This document shows positions 29,293 to 38,478 of a stretch of DNA of 64,000 nucleotides, piece by piece. The stretch covers positions 248,001 through 312,000 of the forward strand of contig NZ_FNCY01000001.1 of assembly GCF_900099695.1 (NCBI RefSeq), in the 5' to 3' direction. Each line of letters opens with the position of its first letter. The first letter of the stretch is position 1. A program made the translations under genes and the position numbers. This DNA is from Propionivibrio dicarboxylicus (GTDB taxonomy: Bacteria; Pseudomonadota; Gammaproteobacteria; Burkholderiales; Rhodocyclaceae). The notes beneath the pieces were generated by a model. It made no database searches, was not told where the DNA came from, and saw nothing but the letters and a program-made list of their open reading frames with translations.

Positions 29293-30444
29293 ATGATTCC
29301 TTCCATGCGCACGCTCCGCTCGCTTTGCCTTTCCTTGCTATTTCTCCCCGTGCTCGCCCTGGCGCAACAGATGTCGCTGCCGACGCCGCCGACGCTGGCC
29401 GCCAAATCGTGGTTGCTGCTCGAAGTGCCGTCCGGCCAGGTGCTGAGTTCCCAAGCCGCCGACGACCGCCTTGAACCGGCGTCGCTGACCAAACTGATGA
29501 CCGCCTACCTGACCTTTTCGGCACTGAAACAAGGCACGATCAAGCTCGACCAGGCCATTCCGGTCTCGGAAAAAGCCTGGCGCGCACAAGGGTCGCGCAT
29601 GTTCATCCAGGTCGGCACACAGGTCGTCGTCGAAGACCTGATCAAGGGCATGATCGTCCAGTCCGGCAACGACGCCTGTGTCGCGCTGGCCGAGGCGATC
29701 GCCGGCAGCGAAGACAATTTCGCCCAGATGATGAACCGCGAAGCGCAACGCCTCGGCATGAAGAGCACGAGCTTCCGCAACGCGGCCGGCATGCCCGATC
29801 CGCAGCATTACACGACGGCCAGCGACCTCGCGCGGCTGACTACGGCGCTGATCCGCGACTTCCCGCAAGAATATGCCAAGTACTATTCGATCCGCGAATT
29901 CCGCTACAACAAGATCACCCAGCCCAACCGCAACCGCCTGCTCTGGCTCGATCCCAGCGTCGACGGCGTCAAGACCGGCCACACCGATGCGGCCGGCTAT
30001 TGCCTGATCTCCTCGGCCAAGCGCGGCCCGCGCCGGCTGCTCTCGGTCGTGCTCGGCACGACCTCCGATTCCGTCCGCGCGCAGGAATCGCTCAAGCTGC
30101 TCAACTACGGCTTCCAGTTCTACGACGCGGTCAAGCTCTACGCAAAGGACCAGCCGGTGTCGACGCTGAAAGTCTGGAAAGGCACACAGGGCACGCTCAA
30201 GGCCGGCTTCGCCAACGACTTCCAGCTCGCCGTACCCAAGGGCTTCGAACAAAGCCTCAAGAGCGAATTCGTCGCGCAACCGAAGCTGATGGCGCCGATC
30301 GCCGCCGGCCAGATCGTCGGCACGCTCAAGGTCAGCCTCGACGGCAAGCCCTTCGGCGAATACCCGGTGAGCGCGCTCGAAGCCATTCCTGAAGGCGGCG
30401 CCGTCAGTCGCGCCATCGACACCGTTCGTCTCTGGTTCAACTGA
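29293..30444 (+). CDS. dacC: D-alanyl-D-alanine carboxypeptidase (penicillin-binding protein 5/6 type)
   Basis: About 383 residues. Signal peptide (TLRSLCLSLLFLPVLALAQQ), then a low-molecular-weight PBP domain with active-site S64-L-T-K67, S124-G-N126 and KTG (VDGVKTGHTDAAG), and the C-terminal PBP5 all-beta domain with an amphipathic membrane-anchor end (SRAIDTVRLWF). It trims the terminal D-Ala from peptidoglycan pentapeptides in the periplasm. ATG 29293 or ATG 29305 may be the start; the second gives a tighter signal peptide. It heads the conserved order dacC, aminotransferase, ybeD, lipB, lipA. Confidence 0.95.
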   Translation: MIPSMRTLRSLCLSLLFLPVLALAQQMSLPTPPTLAAKSWLLLEVPSGQVLSSQAADDRLEPASLTKLMTAYLTFSALKQGTIKLDQAIPVSEKAWRAQGSRMFIQVGTQVVVEDLIKGMIVQSGNDACVALAEAIAGSEDNFAQMMNREAQRLGMKSTSFRNAAGMPDPQHYTTASDLARLTTALIRDFPQEYAKYYSIREFRYNKITQPNRNRLLWLDPSVDGVKTGHTDAAGYCLISSAKRGPRRLLSVVLGTTSDSVRAQESLKLLNYGFQFYDAVKLYAKDQPVSTLKVWKGTQGTLKAGFANDFQLAVPKGFEQSLKSEFVAQPKLMAPIAAGQIVGTLKVSLDGKPFGEYPVSALEAIPEGGAVSRAIDTVRLWFN

Positions 30445-30451
30445 GCCCGCC

Positions 30452-31339
30452 ATGAGCACGACGGTCGACACGACCTGCTATCTGAACGGGCAATTCCTGC
30501 CCTTGTCGGCGGCGCGCATCTCGCCGCTCGACCGCGGTTTTCTCTTCGCCGACGGCGCTTACGAGGTCATTCCGGTCTACTCGCGCTATCCGTTCCGATG
30601 CGAAGAGCATCTGCGTCGCCTGCAGGATTCGCTCGACGGCATCCGCCTCGCCAATCCGCTCTCGATCGCGCAGTGGCAGGCGGTCATCGCCCAAATCATC
30701 GAGGCTGCGCCCTTTGCCGACCAGTCGCTCTACCTGCAAGTAACGCGCGGCGCCGACACCAAGCGCGACCAGCCCTTCCCGGCCGTGCCGCCGACCGTCT
30801 TCGCCTTCACCGCGGCGCTGACCCGTCCGAGCGACGAAATGCGCCGCAGCGGCATCGCCGCCATCACCCTGCCGGACATCCGCTGGGGCCGCTGCGACCT
30901 CAAGACCGTCGCCTTGCTGCCCAACATCCTGGCGCGCCAGCAGGCCGTCGACGCGGGCTGCACCGAATCCATCCTGATCCGCGAGGGTTTTCTCACCGAA
31001 GGCTCGGCGTCGAACATCTTCATCGTCCGCAAGGGCATCATCCTGGCGCCGCCCAAGGATCACCACATGCTGCCCGGCACGACCTATGACCTCGTCCTCG
31101 AACTGGCGGCGCGTCATGGCGCCGCGCACGAGGTGCGACCGGTCACCGAGGCGGAACTTCGCGACGCCGACGAAGTCTGGATGACGTCGTCAACCAAGGA
31201 AGTGCTGGCCGTCACCACGCTCGACGGCCAACCGGTCGGCCACGGCGCCGACGCCGGGCGGCCCGGCCCGGTCGGCCGGCAAATGCTGGCGTGGTACGTC
31301 GACTTCCGCGAACAACAAATGAGGCATGGCCGTGGCTGA
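30452..31339 (+). CDS. D-amino acid aminotransferase (fold-type IV PLP enzyme)
   Basis: A 295-residue branched-chain/D-amino-acid transaminase family protein. It shows the N-terminal YLNGQFLPLSAARISPLDRGFLFADGAYE pattern split over strands, the PLP-Lys in CDLKTVALLPN and the EGSASNIF and TSSTKEVLAV motifs. The position between dacC and ybeD-lipB is conserved in betaproteobacteria, where it is annotated as D-alanine transaminase, making D-Glu or D-Ala for the cell wall from keto acids. It starts seven bases after dacC. Branched-chain aminotransferase or aminodeoxychorismate lyase are the alternatives within the family. Confidence 0.88.
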   Translation: MSTTVDTTCYLNGQFLPLSAARISPLDRGFLFADGAYEVIPVYSRYPFRCEEHLRRLQDSLDGIRLANPLSIAQWQAVIAQIIEAAPFADQSLYLQVTRGADTKRDQPFPAVPPTVFAFTAALTRPSDEMRRSGIAAITLPDIRWGRCDLKTVALLPNILARQQAVDAGCTESILIREGFLTEGSASNIFIVRKGIILAPPKDHHMLPGTTYDLVLELAARHGAAHEVRPVTEAELRDADEVWMTSSTKEVLAVTTLDGQPVGHGADAGRPGPVGRQMLAWYVDFREQQMRHGRG

Positions 31340-31607
31340 AGCTCCCGAAAAAGAAACGCTGCTCGAATTCCCCTGCGCCTTCCCGCTCAAGATCATGGGA
31401 TTGGCCGGCGACGCGCTGGCGCAGACAGTGCTCGAGATCGTCCGGCGCCACGCCCCGGACTTCGACGGCGCGACGATGGAAATGCGCGCTTCCTCCGGCG
31501 GCAAGTACGTCAGCCTGACCTGCACCATCCGCGCCACTTCGAAGCCACAACTCGACGCGCTCTATCGCGAACTGACGAGCCATCCGCTCGTCAAGGTGGT
31601 GCTCTAG
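31326..31607 (+). CDS. ybeD: YbeD/DUF493 family protein
   Basis: A 93-residue protein that matches YbeD (DUF493): [18 protein letters not shown], then [41 protein letters not shown], an ACT-like ferredoxin fold. The molecular function is unknown; YbeD is almost always next to lipB. It overlaps the end of the aminotransferase gene by 14 bases and has GAGG before ATG 31326. lipB begins three bases after its stop. Confidence 0.92.
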   Translation: MAVAEAPEKETLLEFPCAFPLKIMGLAGDALAQTVLEIVRRHAPDFDGATMEMRASSGGKYVSLTCTIRATSKPQLDALYRELTSHPLVKVVL

Positions 31608-31610
31608 AGC

Positions 31611-32255
31611 GTGAACTCGGGCGTCCTTCCGCCGATTCGCGTGCGTCAACTCGGCCGTGTCGACTATCGGCCGACCTGGCAGGCGATGAACGATTTCAGC
31701 GCCGCGCGCAACGGCGACACACCCGACGAGCTCTGGTGCTGCGAGCATCCGCCAACCTACACGCTTGGCCAGGCCGGCAAGCCGGAACACCGGCTCCACG
31801 ACAACGGCATTGCACTGATCCAGATCGACCGCGGCGGACAGATCACCTACCATGGCCCCGGACAGGTCGTCATCTACCTGCTTGTCGACCTCAACCGCCG
31901 GCACCTCAAGGTCAAGGACTTCGTCTGGCGCATCGAGCAGGCCATCATCGACCTGCTCGCCGAGCACGGTCTTGTCTCGCGCCGCGTCGATGGCGCCCCC
32001 GGCGTTTATGTCGATCGCAACGACGGCACGGTCGCCAAGATCGCCGCGCTGGGGCTGCGCATCCGGCGCGGTTGCAGCACGCACGGTCTGAGTCTCAACG
32101 TCGACATGGATCTTTTGCCGTTTTCCGCGATCAATCCCTGTGGTTACGCCGGCATGGCGGTCACGCAGACGCGCGACCTCGGCCTCGCGCTACAACCGGC
32201 AGACGCCGCGGCAGCGCTCGCCGGCGAACTCGTCAAACAACTGGAGAAGGCATGA
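31611..32255 (+). CDS. lipB: Lipoyl(octanoyl) transferase LipB
   Basis: A 214-residue enzyme that moves octanoyl groups from acyl carrier protein to lipoyl domains of E2 subunits and GcvH. Family motifs: [35 protein letters not shown], the catalytic Lys ([14 protein letters not shown]) and Cys ([10 protein letters not shown]). Translation starts at GTG 31611, three bases after the ybeD stop, with no strong ribosome site, so it is probably coupled to ybeD. Its stop overlaps lipA as ATGA. Confidence 0.96.
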   Translation: MNSGVLPPIRVRQLGRVDYRPTWQAMNDFSAARNGDTPDELWCCEHPPTYTLGQAGKPEHRLHDNGIALIQIDRGGQITYHGPGQVVIYLLVDLNRRHLKVKDFVWRIEQAIIDLLAEHGLVSRRVDGAPGVYVDRNDGTVAKIAALGLRIRRGCSTHGLSLNVDMDLLPFSAINPCGYAGMAVTQTRDLGLALQPADAAAALAGELVKQLEKA

Positions 32256-33223
32256 GCGAAGAACAAAAGCCCGCCGCCAAGGTGGCGGGCGTCAAGGAAC
32301 GCGGCGAACTCAAGACCGCGCGCATCCCGATCAAGGTCGTCCCCGTCGACACGCCCTTGCGCAAACCGTCCTGGATTCGCGTCAAGGCCGGTAATGACGT
32401 CGGTCGCTACGGCGAGATCAAGCGCATGCTGCGCACGCAGAAACTGCACACCGTCTGCGAGGAAGCCGCCTGCCCCAACATCGGCGAATGCTTCGGCCGC
32501 GGCACTGCAACCTTCATGATCCTCGGCGACATCTGCACGCGCCGCTGTCCGTTCTGCGACGTCGGCCACGGCAAACCGCTGCCGCCCGACGAAAACGAGC
32601 CGCAGCACCTGGCCGAAAGCGTCGCCCATCTCAAGCTGCGCTACGTCGTCATCACCAGCGTCGACCGCGACGACCTGCGCGACGGCGGCGCCGCCCATTT
32701 TGCCGATGTCATCGACGCGGTGCGCGAGCAATCGCCCTCGACGACGATCGAAATCCTCGTCCCCGACTTTCGCGGACGTCATGAACTGGCCATCGGCATC
32801 CTCGGCGAATCGCTGCCTGACGTCCTCAACCACAACCTCGAGACGGTGCCGCGCCTCTACAAGCAGGCACGTCCCGGCGCCGATTATGCGCACTCGCTGG
32901 CCTTCCTCAAGGCGTTCAAGGCGCGCTACCCGCAGATTCCGACAAAATCGGGATTGATGGTCGGTCTCGGCGAAACCGACGAGGAAATTCTGGACGTCAT
33001 GCGCGACCTCCGTGCCCATGACGTCGAGATGCTGACGATCGGCCAGTACCTCGCACCGTCGAACCATCACCTGCCGGTGCTGCGTTACGTCACGCCGGAA
33101 ACCTTCGCGATGTTCGAGCGCGAGGCGCTGGCAATGGGATTCTCGGGTGCCGCCTGCGCGCCGATGGTGCGCAGTTCCTACTGGGCCGATCAGCAAGCCG
33201 ATCGCGCCGGCGTCACGGCGTAG
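32252..33223 (+). CDS. lipA: Lipoyl synthase LipA
   Basis: A 323-residue radical-SAM enzyme that inserts two sulfurs into protein-bound octanoyl groups. Both iron-sulfur clusters are visible: the auxiliary cluster motif [12 protein letters not shown] (sacrificed as sulfur source) and the radical-SAM CTRRCPFC, plus the C-terminal RSSYWADQ with the Ser ligand. ATG 32252 overlaps the lipB stop and has GGAG upstream. The frame is open much further upstream, but that part shadows lipB. It ends the operon, convergent with the caspase-like gene. Confidence 0.97.
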   Translation: MSEEQKPAAKVAGVKERGELKTARIPIKVVPVDTPLRKPSWIRVKAGNDVGRYGEIKRMLRTQKLHTVCEEAACPNIGECFGRGTATFMILGDICTRRCPFCDVGHGKPLPPDENEPQHLAESVAHLKLRYVVITSVDRDDLRDGGAAHFADVIDAVREQSPSTTIEILVPDFRGRHELAIGILGESLPDVLNHNLETVPRLYKQARPGADYAHSLAFLKAFKARYPQIPTKSGLMVGLGETDEEILDVMRDLRAHDVEMLTIGQYLAPSNHHLPVLRYVTPETFAMFEREALAMGFSGAACAPMVRSSYWADQQADRAGVTA

Positions 33224-33226
33224 GCG

Positions 33227-35077
33227 TTAGCGGCTGCCCGCCGGATGGATCGCTTTCAGTTCGATGACTTCCTTGAAATTCCAATTCGGATTGTTCTTGC
33301 TTGAAGTCACGATCTGCTTGATCAGGCGGCGCTGATCCTTCGAGTACCACGCAACGACCGGCGCCGTTCCGGTTCCGGACGAATTCGTCGCATTGATCCA
33401 GCCCTCCAGCCGGATCGTGTTGAAGGTGCCGGCCGCCACGGTGATCGTTTCGGTCCCGCTCTGCTTGAGATTGGCGACCCGGCAGAAGCCACCTTCAAGC
33501 GGATTGCAACGGGGAAAATTGCCACTCATCACGTCGATGCCCGATGGCAAGGAATCGTTCGCCCAGTGCGGCGCGAACATGAAGCGCGAATCGCCCGGCA
33601 CGGCGACCGCCATCAATTCACCGCCGACGACCCATTCGGTCCGGTTGCCGCCATCCCAAGTGAATTCTTCCAGCGACTTGCCGCCTGACATTGCCTTTAC
33701 CCGAAAAACCAGGCGATGCCCCTTGCCGCCGAACTTCTCGTCTCTAACCGCATACTCCCAGGCATCGCCGGCATTGACGGCAGCATCGGCAAGCAGCGAA
33801 GACGCGGGGCGCTTGTCGTCCTGCCTGAGCGATGACGGCACCATTGCCAGCTGCAGCGACGTCTCTGGTTTCCTTTCCGGCGCGGCGACGACCGTCGTCA
33901 CAGGAGCTTGCGGCACAACGGCTTCGCCCGAGGCCTTGCGCGCTTCGCGCTCGGCGAGGAGCAGCGCATTCTGCCGCTCGATGGCTTCCTTGAGCATGCG
34001 CTCCATCGATTCCTTCAGCTCGCTGCGCTCCCGCGCCGCCCGCTGCTCGATCTCGGCGCGCTCGCGGGCAATACGCTCTTCGGCCTTGCGCTCGGCTTCG
34101 GCGCGTTCGCGCGCGACCTGTTCATTGGCTTTTCGCAAAGCCTCCGCCACCGCCTGTTCATTGACGCGCTGCTGCGTTTCGGCTCGCTCCTTCGCCGATT
34201 GCTCGTTGGCCTGGCGCAGCGCCTCGGTCACCGCCTCGGCCACGGCTTTATCGACCATTTCCTTTTGCACCGCCGCCGTATTGGCTTCCGGCACCGGCGT
34301 CAAAAAATAGAAATCGCCGTCGAGCGAACCGTAGCGCCAGGGTTCCTGCTGACCGCGCGTATCGCGCTTCACATCCTGCTGCACCTTGCGCAGCAACTGC
34401 TCGATTTCCATGCGCTGGGAGCCTTCGAGCGCCGCCAGCAGGGCGCCGGTGTAGGGGCTGTTCTTGCCGTCGCCATCGAGCGCCGTATTGCCGTGCTTGG
34501 TCGAGAACGAGATCAGCGTCCCGGTCGCTTCGCTCGGCGCCGCCATCCCCCGCGACCCGCCGCGGCTGAAACTGCGCGTCAGCGGATTGTCGCGACAGGC
34601 ATCGAAAAAGACGATCTTGACCTTGGCGCTACCCATGTCGTCGATGACATCATCAAGGCGGACCATCTCGCGTTTCAGGTCGCGTTCGCTTTGCGGATTG
34701 GCGTCGATCGGAATCAGATAATTGTTGCCGCTCACCTGGATGCCGTGCCCGGCATAAAAGACGACGGCCACGGCCGACTGGTCGGCTTTGCCGCTGAAGC
34801 GTTTGAAGACGCCATCAAGATCGGCTTTCGTCGCATCCAGTTTGAGTTCGACGTCAAACTTCAACTTCTTGAGTGCCGAAGCAATCGCCGTCGCATCGTT
34901 ACGCGGATTGACGAGCGCACCGGAGGGGTAGCGGCTATTGCCGATGACAACAGCAACCCGGGCACCGTCCTCGCTCGCCGATGGCATCCCCTTTTTCGCC
35001 AATTCGACGCACGTCGCCTGCCCGGCAACGACGAATTGCATGACGACGACAAAAAGAGGGAGGAGGCTCCGCCACAT
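33227..35077 (-). CDS. Caspase family protein with coiled coil, exported
   Basis: About 616 residues from ATG 35077, which begins a signal peptide (LLPLFVVVMQFVVAGQATC); ATG 35131 is an alternative. A peptidase C14 p20-like domain follows (ALVIGNSRYPSG type start) with the His of YAGHGIQVSGNNYLIP and the Cys of FFDACRDNPLTR, the caspase dyad. Then comes a long Glu/Arg/Ala-rich coiled coil of about 110 residues and a C-terminal beta-rich domain (WEYAVRDEKFGGKGHRLVF) with no recognised function. Bacterial caspase-like proteins cut after Arg/Lys or Asp in stress, signalling or defence; the target of this periplasmic one is unknown. It is a single gene. Confidence 0.85.
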   Translation of the reverse strand: MWRSLLPLFVVVMQFVVAGQATCVELAKKGMPSASEDGARVAVVIGNSRYPSGALVNPRNDATAIASALKKLKFDVELKLDATKADLDGVFKRFSGKADQSAVAVVFYAGHGIQVSGNNYLIPIDANPQSERDLKREMVRLDDVIDDMGSAKVKIVFFDACRDNPLTRSFSRGGSRGMAAPSEATGTLISFSTKHGNTALDGDGKNSPYTGALLAALEGSQRMEIEQLLRKVQQDVKRDTRGQQEPWRYGSLDGDFYFLTPVPEANTAAVQKEMVDKAVAEAVTEALRQANEQSAKERAETQQRVNEQAVAEALRKANEQVARERAEAERKAEERIARERAEIEQRAARERSELKESMERMLKEAIERQNALLLAEREARKASGEAVVPQAPVTTVVAAPERKPETSLQLAMVPSSLRQDDKRPASSLLADAAVNAGDAWEYAVRDEKFGGKGHRLVFRVKAMSGGKSLEEFTWDGGNRTEWVVGGELMAVAVPGDSRFMFAPHWANDSLPSGIDVMSGNFPRCNPLEGGFCRVANLKQSGTETITVAAGTFNTIRLEGWINATNSSGTGTAPVVAWYSKDQRRLIKQIVTSSKNNPNWNFKEVIELKAIHPAGSR

Positions 35078-35161
35078 GACGCTGATGTTCTTCGCCCGAG
35101 AAATGAACAATGCATCGTACCAAATCTCCATCGCTCGCCCAATACATGAATGGAATGCGCG

Positions 35162-35506
35162 TCATCCGACGCCGCCGCGCCTGCCGGTATCGATCGTCGG
35201 CAGGATGCTCAGATACCGGACCCAGCGCTGCAAGGCGGCAAGCAGTTGCGAGGACTGCGCCGGGACCACTGGGACCAGTTGGCAGCGGGCGGACTGTCGC
35301 TTGTCGATCGACTCGACCACGGCCCGGCCGCCATGCGTCAGAAGAAAGCACTCGCCCACCCTCAAGATCACGTCTTGCCCACCGTTTTCTTCGGTCAGCC
35401 AGACCTTGCCACTCACGCAGCGCAGCAAACAGCCGTCCGCCCCGAGCAAGGACACCGCCTCACCCACGCCAAGTTCGATCTGGATATAGGTCGATTGATG
35501 TAACAT
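35162..35506 (-). CDS. DUF2917 domain protein
   Basis: About 114 residues from ATG 35506, with GGAG nine bases upstream. The core (LLRCVSGKVWLTEENGGQDVILRVGECFLLTHGGRAVVESI) is the small cupin-like DUF2917 pattern. The C-terminal part is helical. Function is unknown. In many betaproteobacteria a DUF2917 gene is divergent from a LysR regulator, as here (122 bases between starts), which suggests the regulator controls it. Confidence 0.8.
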   Translation of the reverse strand: MLHQSTYIQIELGVGEAVSLLGADGCLLRCVSGKVWLTEENGGQDVILRVGECFLLTHGGRAVVESIDKRQSARCQLVPVVPAQSSQLLAALQRWVRYLSILPTIDTGRRGGVG

Positions 35507-35627
35507 GATTGCCACGCTCCGATTCGTCCCGAGCCAATCACCATGCCGGCCCATACAGTGAATATTCGGGCGAAATCGGGGATACTTCCATCGATATATT
35601 TCTTCATTTATTGTGAGCAATATTCAC

Positions 35628-36539
35628 ATGTCGCAGCCCGCACCTCCGCTCAATGCGCTGCGCACGCTCGCCGCCGTCGTCAAGTACGGGGGCGTTTCGC
35701 GGGCGGCCGAAAAACTCTGTCTGACGCACAGTGCCGTCAGCCACCAGATCCGCGCGATCCAGGAAGCGCTCGACACGCCACTCTTCGAAAAACACGGTCG
35801 CATGCTGCGACCGACCGCGCCGGCCGCCGCCTACATCGCCCGGATCGCCGCGGCACTCGACGAAATCGACCGCGCCACCGAAGCGCTCCTCGACGCCCGC
35901 CATGACAAGAAACTGCGCGTCAGCACGACGCCATCATTTGCCGCGCACTGGCTGCTGCCCCGTCTGGGCGAATTCATCGCCGCGAATCCGGGCATCGACG
36001 TCGAACTCGAATCCTCGTCGCGCCTCAGCCAACTCCAGGAAGGCGAAGCCGACGTCGCGGTCCGCTTCGGTGCCGGTCATTACCCGGGTCTCCATGCCGA
36101 TCTGCTGATGCGCGACTGGATCTTCCCGGTCTGCGCCCCGGAATTCGCCCGCCAGCATCAACTCGCCGATCCGCGTGTCCTGAAGGATTTGCCGCGCCTG
36201 CATTCGCAGGGCGAACCCTGGTCGTGGTGGCTGCAGGAGGCAGGACTCGGCGCCATCGCCGAACCGGAACATGGCATTGTCTTCAGCGACTCCTCGCTCA
36301 TGCTGCAGGCGGCGATCCGGGGCCAGGGCATCGGTCTGGCGCGCCTGTCGGTCGCCTACGAGGCGCTCGCGAGCGGACAGTTGATCCGGCCGTATGCCCA
36401 CCAGGCACTCACCCCGCATGCCTACTACTTCGTTTGCCGCAAGGACAAGAAGGATTCGCCGGTCGTCATGAATTTCCGTCATTGGCTCGGCGAACAAATC
36501 GACGAATTCTCCCGACGCTACGGCACGGGCGCGCCCTGA
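35628..36539 (+). CDS. LysR-family transcriptional regulator (GcvA-like)
   Basis: About 303 residues: N-terminal winged HTH (PPLNALRTLAAVVKYGGVSRAAEKLCLTHSAVSHQIRAIQ) of the GcvA subgroup, then the periplasmic-binding-protein-like effector domain. ATG 35628 is used; a GTG 15 bases upstream is possible but adds nothing family-typical. The divergent DUF2917 gene is the probable target. The heptamer GTGAATA at 35558-35564 recurs inverted (TATTCAC, 35621-35627) directly before the start codon and may be part of the operator. Confidence 0.92.
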   Translation: MSQPAPPLNALRTLAAVVKYGGVSRAAEKLCLTHSAVSHQIRAIQEALDTPLFEKHGRMLRPTAPAAAYIARIAAALDEIDRATEALLDARHDKKLRVSTTPSFAAHWLLPRLGEFIAANPGIDVELESSSRLSQLQEGEADVAVRFGAGHYPGLHADLLMRDWIFPVCAPEFARQHQLADPRVLKDLPRLHSQGEPWSWWLQEAGLGAIAEPEHGIVFSDSSLMLQAAIRGQGIGLARLSVAYEALASGQLIRPYAHQALTPHAYYFVCRKDKKDSPVVMNFRHWLGEQIDEFSRRYGTGAP

Positions 36540-36558
36540 GCCCTCCTTTCTCAGGCGC

Positions 36559-37092
36559 TCAGCGCACATCCTCCGCCGAACTGCCGTCGGCGAAAAATGC
36601 CGGATGGAATGCAACGCGCCCCTGAGGACAAGCGGCGCCAAAACTCAGGGCGAAGAAGAATTCATCCGGCACGCCATCGACCGACAAACCGGGAACCGGT
36701 CGAAAGCCGAAGCGCGTGTAATAGGCCGGATGGCCAACCAGGCAACAGCCCGCCGCCGAGAGACCCGACAGTCTCGCCAACCCGGCCTGCACGAGCGCAG
36801 TCCCGACGCCGGCACGCTGCCGGCTCGGCACCACCGACAAGGGTCCCATGCCGTACCAGCCGGCACTGCCATCCGACAGAACGACCGGCGAAAAGGCGAT
36901 GTGCCCGATCAGCTCGCCGGCTGATTCGGCCACCAGTGATACCGACAGTGCCCGGGCCCGTCGCAACGCGGCAATGATGAATTGCTCGGTATGCCGACTG
37001 ACTGACAGGGTGGCAAAGGCAGCGACGGTGATTTGCCCGATCGCTTCGATGTCGGCAGGCGCTTCGTCCCGAATGATGATGTTCGATAACAT
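36559..37092 (-). CDS. GNAT family N-acetyltransferase (YhbS-like)
   Basis: About 177 residues from ATG 37092 (GGGA eight bases upstream; ATG 37101 lacks a site). It has GNAT motif order: IIIRDEAPADIEAI start, GHIAFSPVVL strand, the acetyl-CoA loop in VVPSRQRAGVGTALVQAGL and the YYTRFGFRPVPG end. The YhbS/Eis-like C-terminus (GVPDEFFFALSFG) fits small-molecule or tRNA-linked acetyltransferases of COG3153; the substrate is unknown. It is convergent with the LysR gene and 28 bases downstream of the PPC-domain gene, so those two are likely one operon. Confidence 0.88.
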   Translation of the reverse strand: MLSNIIIRDEAPADIEAIGQITVAAFATLSVSRHTEQFIIAALRRARALSVSLVAESAGELIGHIAFSPVVLSDGSAGWYGMGPLSVVPSRQRAGVGTALVQAGLARLSGLSAAGCCLVGHPAYYTRFGFRPVPGLSVDGVPDEFFFALSFGAACPQGRVAFHPAFFADGSSAEDVR

Positions 37093-37120
37093 CGGCGTCA
37101 TCCCGTTGGTATTGTCGATT

Positions 37121-37567
37121 TCAGGGATTGAGCAAGCGGAACCCCTGCAGCCCCGCCTCGAAACGCCGCACGGCCGTGCAGTTCACGAGTTCGACCACGA
37201 TCACTTCCATTACGTGCCAGACCTTGACGCCAGCGCGCGCGCAACCGACAACCAGGGAATCCTGGCGGCCGCAAGCCAGATGCACATGCGAAATGAGATT
37301 ACCCTGTTCGTCGGGAAAAATCGTTCCGACGCCGGCAACCTCGTGTGCTTCGTCAAGACAACGCTCGATGAAGACCAGCGGATCGGCCCGCCCGGCTTCG
37401 GTCCCGGCGATCAGACGACTGCCGGCATCGGCGTCTCCGAGAACGATGAGCCCGGCCGCGGCGATCGCCTGCTCGCGCGCCAGACGCTCGAGACACTCAT
37501 GAACGATATCGCCATCCTCAAGCCGAACCACAAAAACGCGCCCCAACGACGCTTGTGAATATTTCAT
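37121..37567 (-). CDS. PPC domain (DUF296) DNA-binding-like protein
   Basis: A 148-residue protein of the plants-and-prokaryotes-conserved domain family: FVVRLEDGDIVHECLERLAREQAI, then GLIVLGDADAG, HVHLACGRQD with the metal-site His residues, and VWHVMEVIVVEL. PPC proteins form trimers with a zinc site; bacterial members are of unknown function despite the DNA-binding label given by the plant AT-hook relatives. The usual GGHL segment reads VGCARAG here, so one His ligand may be missing. It precedes the GNAT gene. Confidence 0.8.
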   Translation of the reverse strand: MKYSQASLGRVFVVRLEDGDIVHECLERLAREQAIAAAGLIVLGDADAGSRLIAGTEAGRADPLVFIERCLDEAHEVAGVGTIFPDEQGNLISHVHLACGRQDSLVVGCARAGVKVWHVMEVIVVELVNCTAVRRFEAGLQGFRLLNP

Positions 37568-37719
37568 GAAGCCTCCGTCATGACAAGAACGTCCGCATCC
37601 GATCTGCGGCAGAAAAGAGTTTTATCGTACCGGCGCGCCACCAGAAACGCCACCGTCACACGCCGCCAGCCTCTCCGAACTGCAATACAATGACCTATTC
37701 GACAACCGGAGGACAGTCC

Positions 37720-38463
37720 ATGGCACAGAACATCGAAGGCAAGATCGTGGTCATCACCGGCGCCAGCAGCGGACTCGGCAAGGCAGCCGCTCGCGCGCTA
37801 TCCGCCGACGGTGCCAGCGTCGTTCTCGGCGCGCGGCGACTGGCACTGATCCAGTCCCTCGCCGACGAACTGACGGCCAAAGGCGGCAAGGCACTCGCCA
37901 TCGAAACCGACGTGACACAACGCGATCAGGTCAGCAAACTCGTCAATACGGCAGTCCAGACCTTCGGCCGCGTCGACGTAATGATCAACAATGCCGGGCT
38001 GATGCCGAATTCGCCGCTCGAACGGCTCAAGGTCGACGAGTGGGAACAGATGATCGACGTCAACCTGAAAGGTGTGCTCTACGGCATCGCCGCCGTATTG
38101 CCGGTGATGAAAGAGCAGAAATCCGGCCACATCATCAACGTCTCTTCGGTCGCCGGCCACAAGATCCGCCAGGGCGCCGCCGTTTATGCGGCGACCAAAC
38201 ACGCCGTGCGGGCGCTGTCGGAAGGACTGCGTCAGGAAGTGAAGGCTTACAACATCCGCACGACGATCATTTCGCCGGGCGCCGTCGACACCGAACTTCC
38301 CAACAGCATCAGCGAACCCGACATTGCCGAGGCCGTGCGCCGGATTTATGAACACGCCATTCCGGCCGACGCGTTCGCGCGTGCCGTCAGCTTCGCGGTC
38401 AGCCAACCCGACGACGTCGACATCAACGAAATCCTGTTCCGTCCGACGCGTCAGGAATTCTAG
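37720..38463 (+). CDS. SDR family oxidoreductase
   Basis: A 247-residue classical short-chain dehydrogenase: nucleotide motif [12 protein letters not shown], catalytic Ser (NVSSVAG) and YAATK (Y-x-x-x-K), ending with the YciK/YdfG-like segment [18 protein letters not shown]. This end is typical of NADP-dependent SDRs related to YdfG (3-hydroxy acid/serine dehydrogenase), though the substrate is unproven. Start ATG 37720 has GGAGG seven bases upstream. The methyltransferase gene follows after 15 bases and may be in the same operon. Confidence 0.93.
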   Translation: MAQNIEGKIVVITGASSGLGKAAARALSADGASVVLGARRLALIQSLADELTAKGGKALAIETDVTQRDQVSKLVNTAVQTFGRVDVMINNAGLMPNSPLERLKVDEWEQMIDVNLKGVLYGIAAVLPVMKEQKSGHIINVSSVAGHKIRQGAAVYAATKHAVRALSEGLRQEVKAYNIRTTIISPGAVDTELPNSISEPDIAEAVRRIYEHAIPADAFARAVSFAVSQPDDVDINEILFRPTRQEF

Positions 38464-38478
38464 GCTCGGATAAGGTCG

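Noticed and set aside
27914-29524. Minus-strand open frame of 536 codons opposite the MFS gene
   Set aside because: The product is low-complexity (Gly/Asp/Arg/Glu) with no family match, and the opposite strand has a clear 12-helix transporter.
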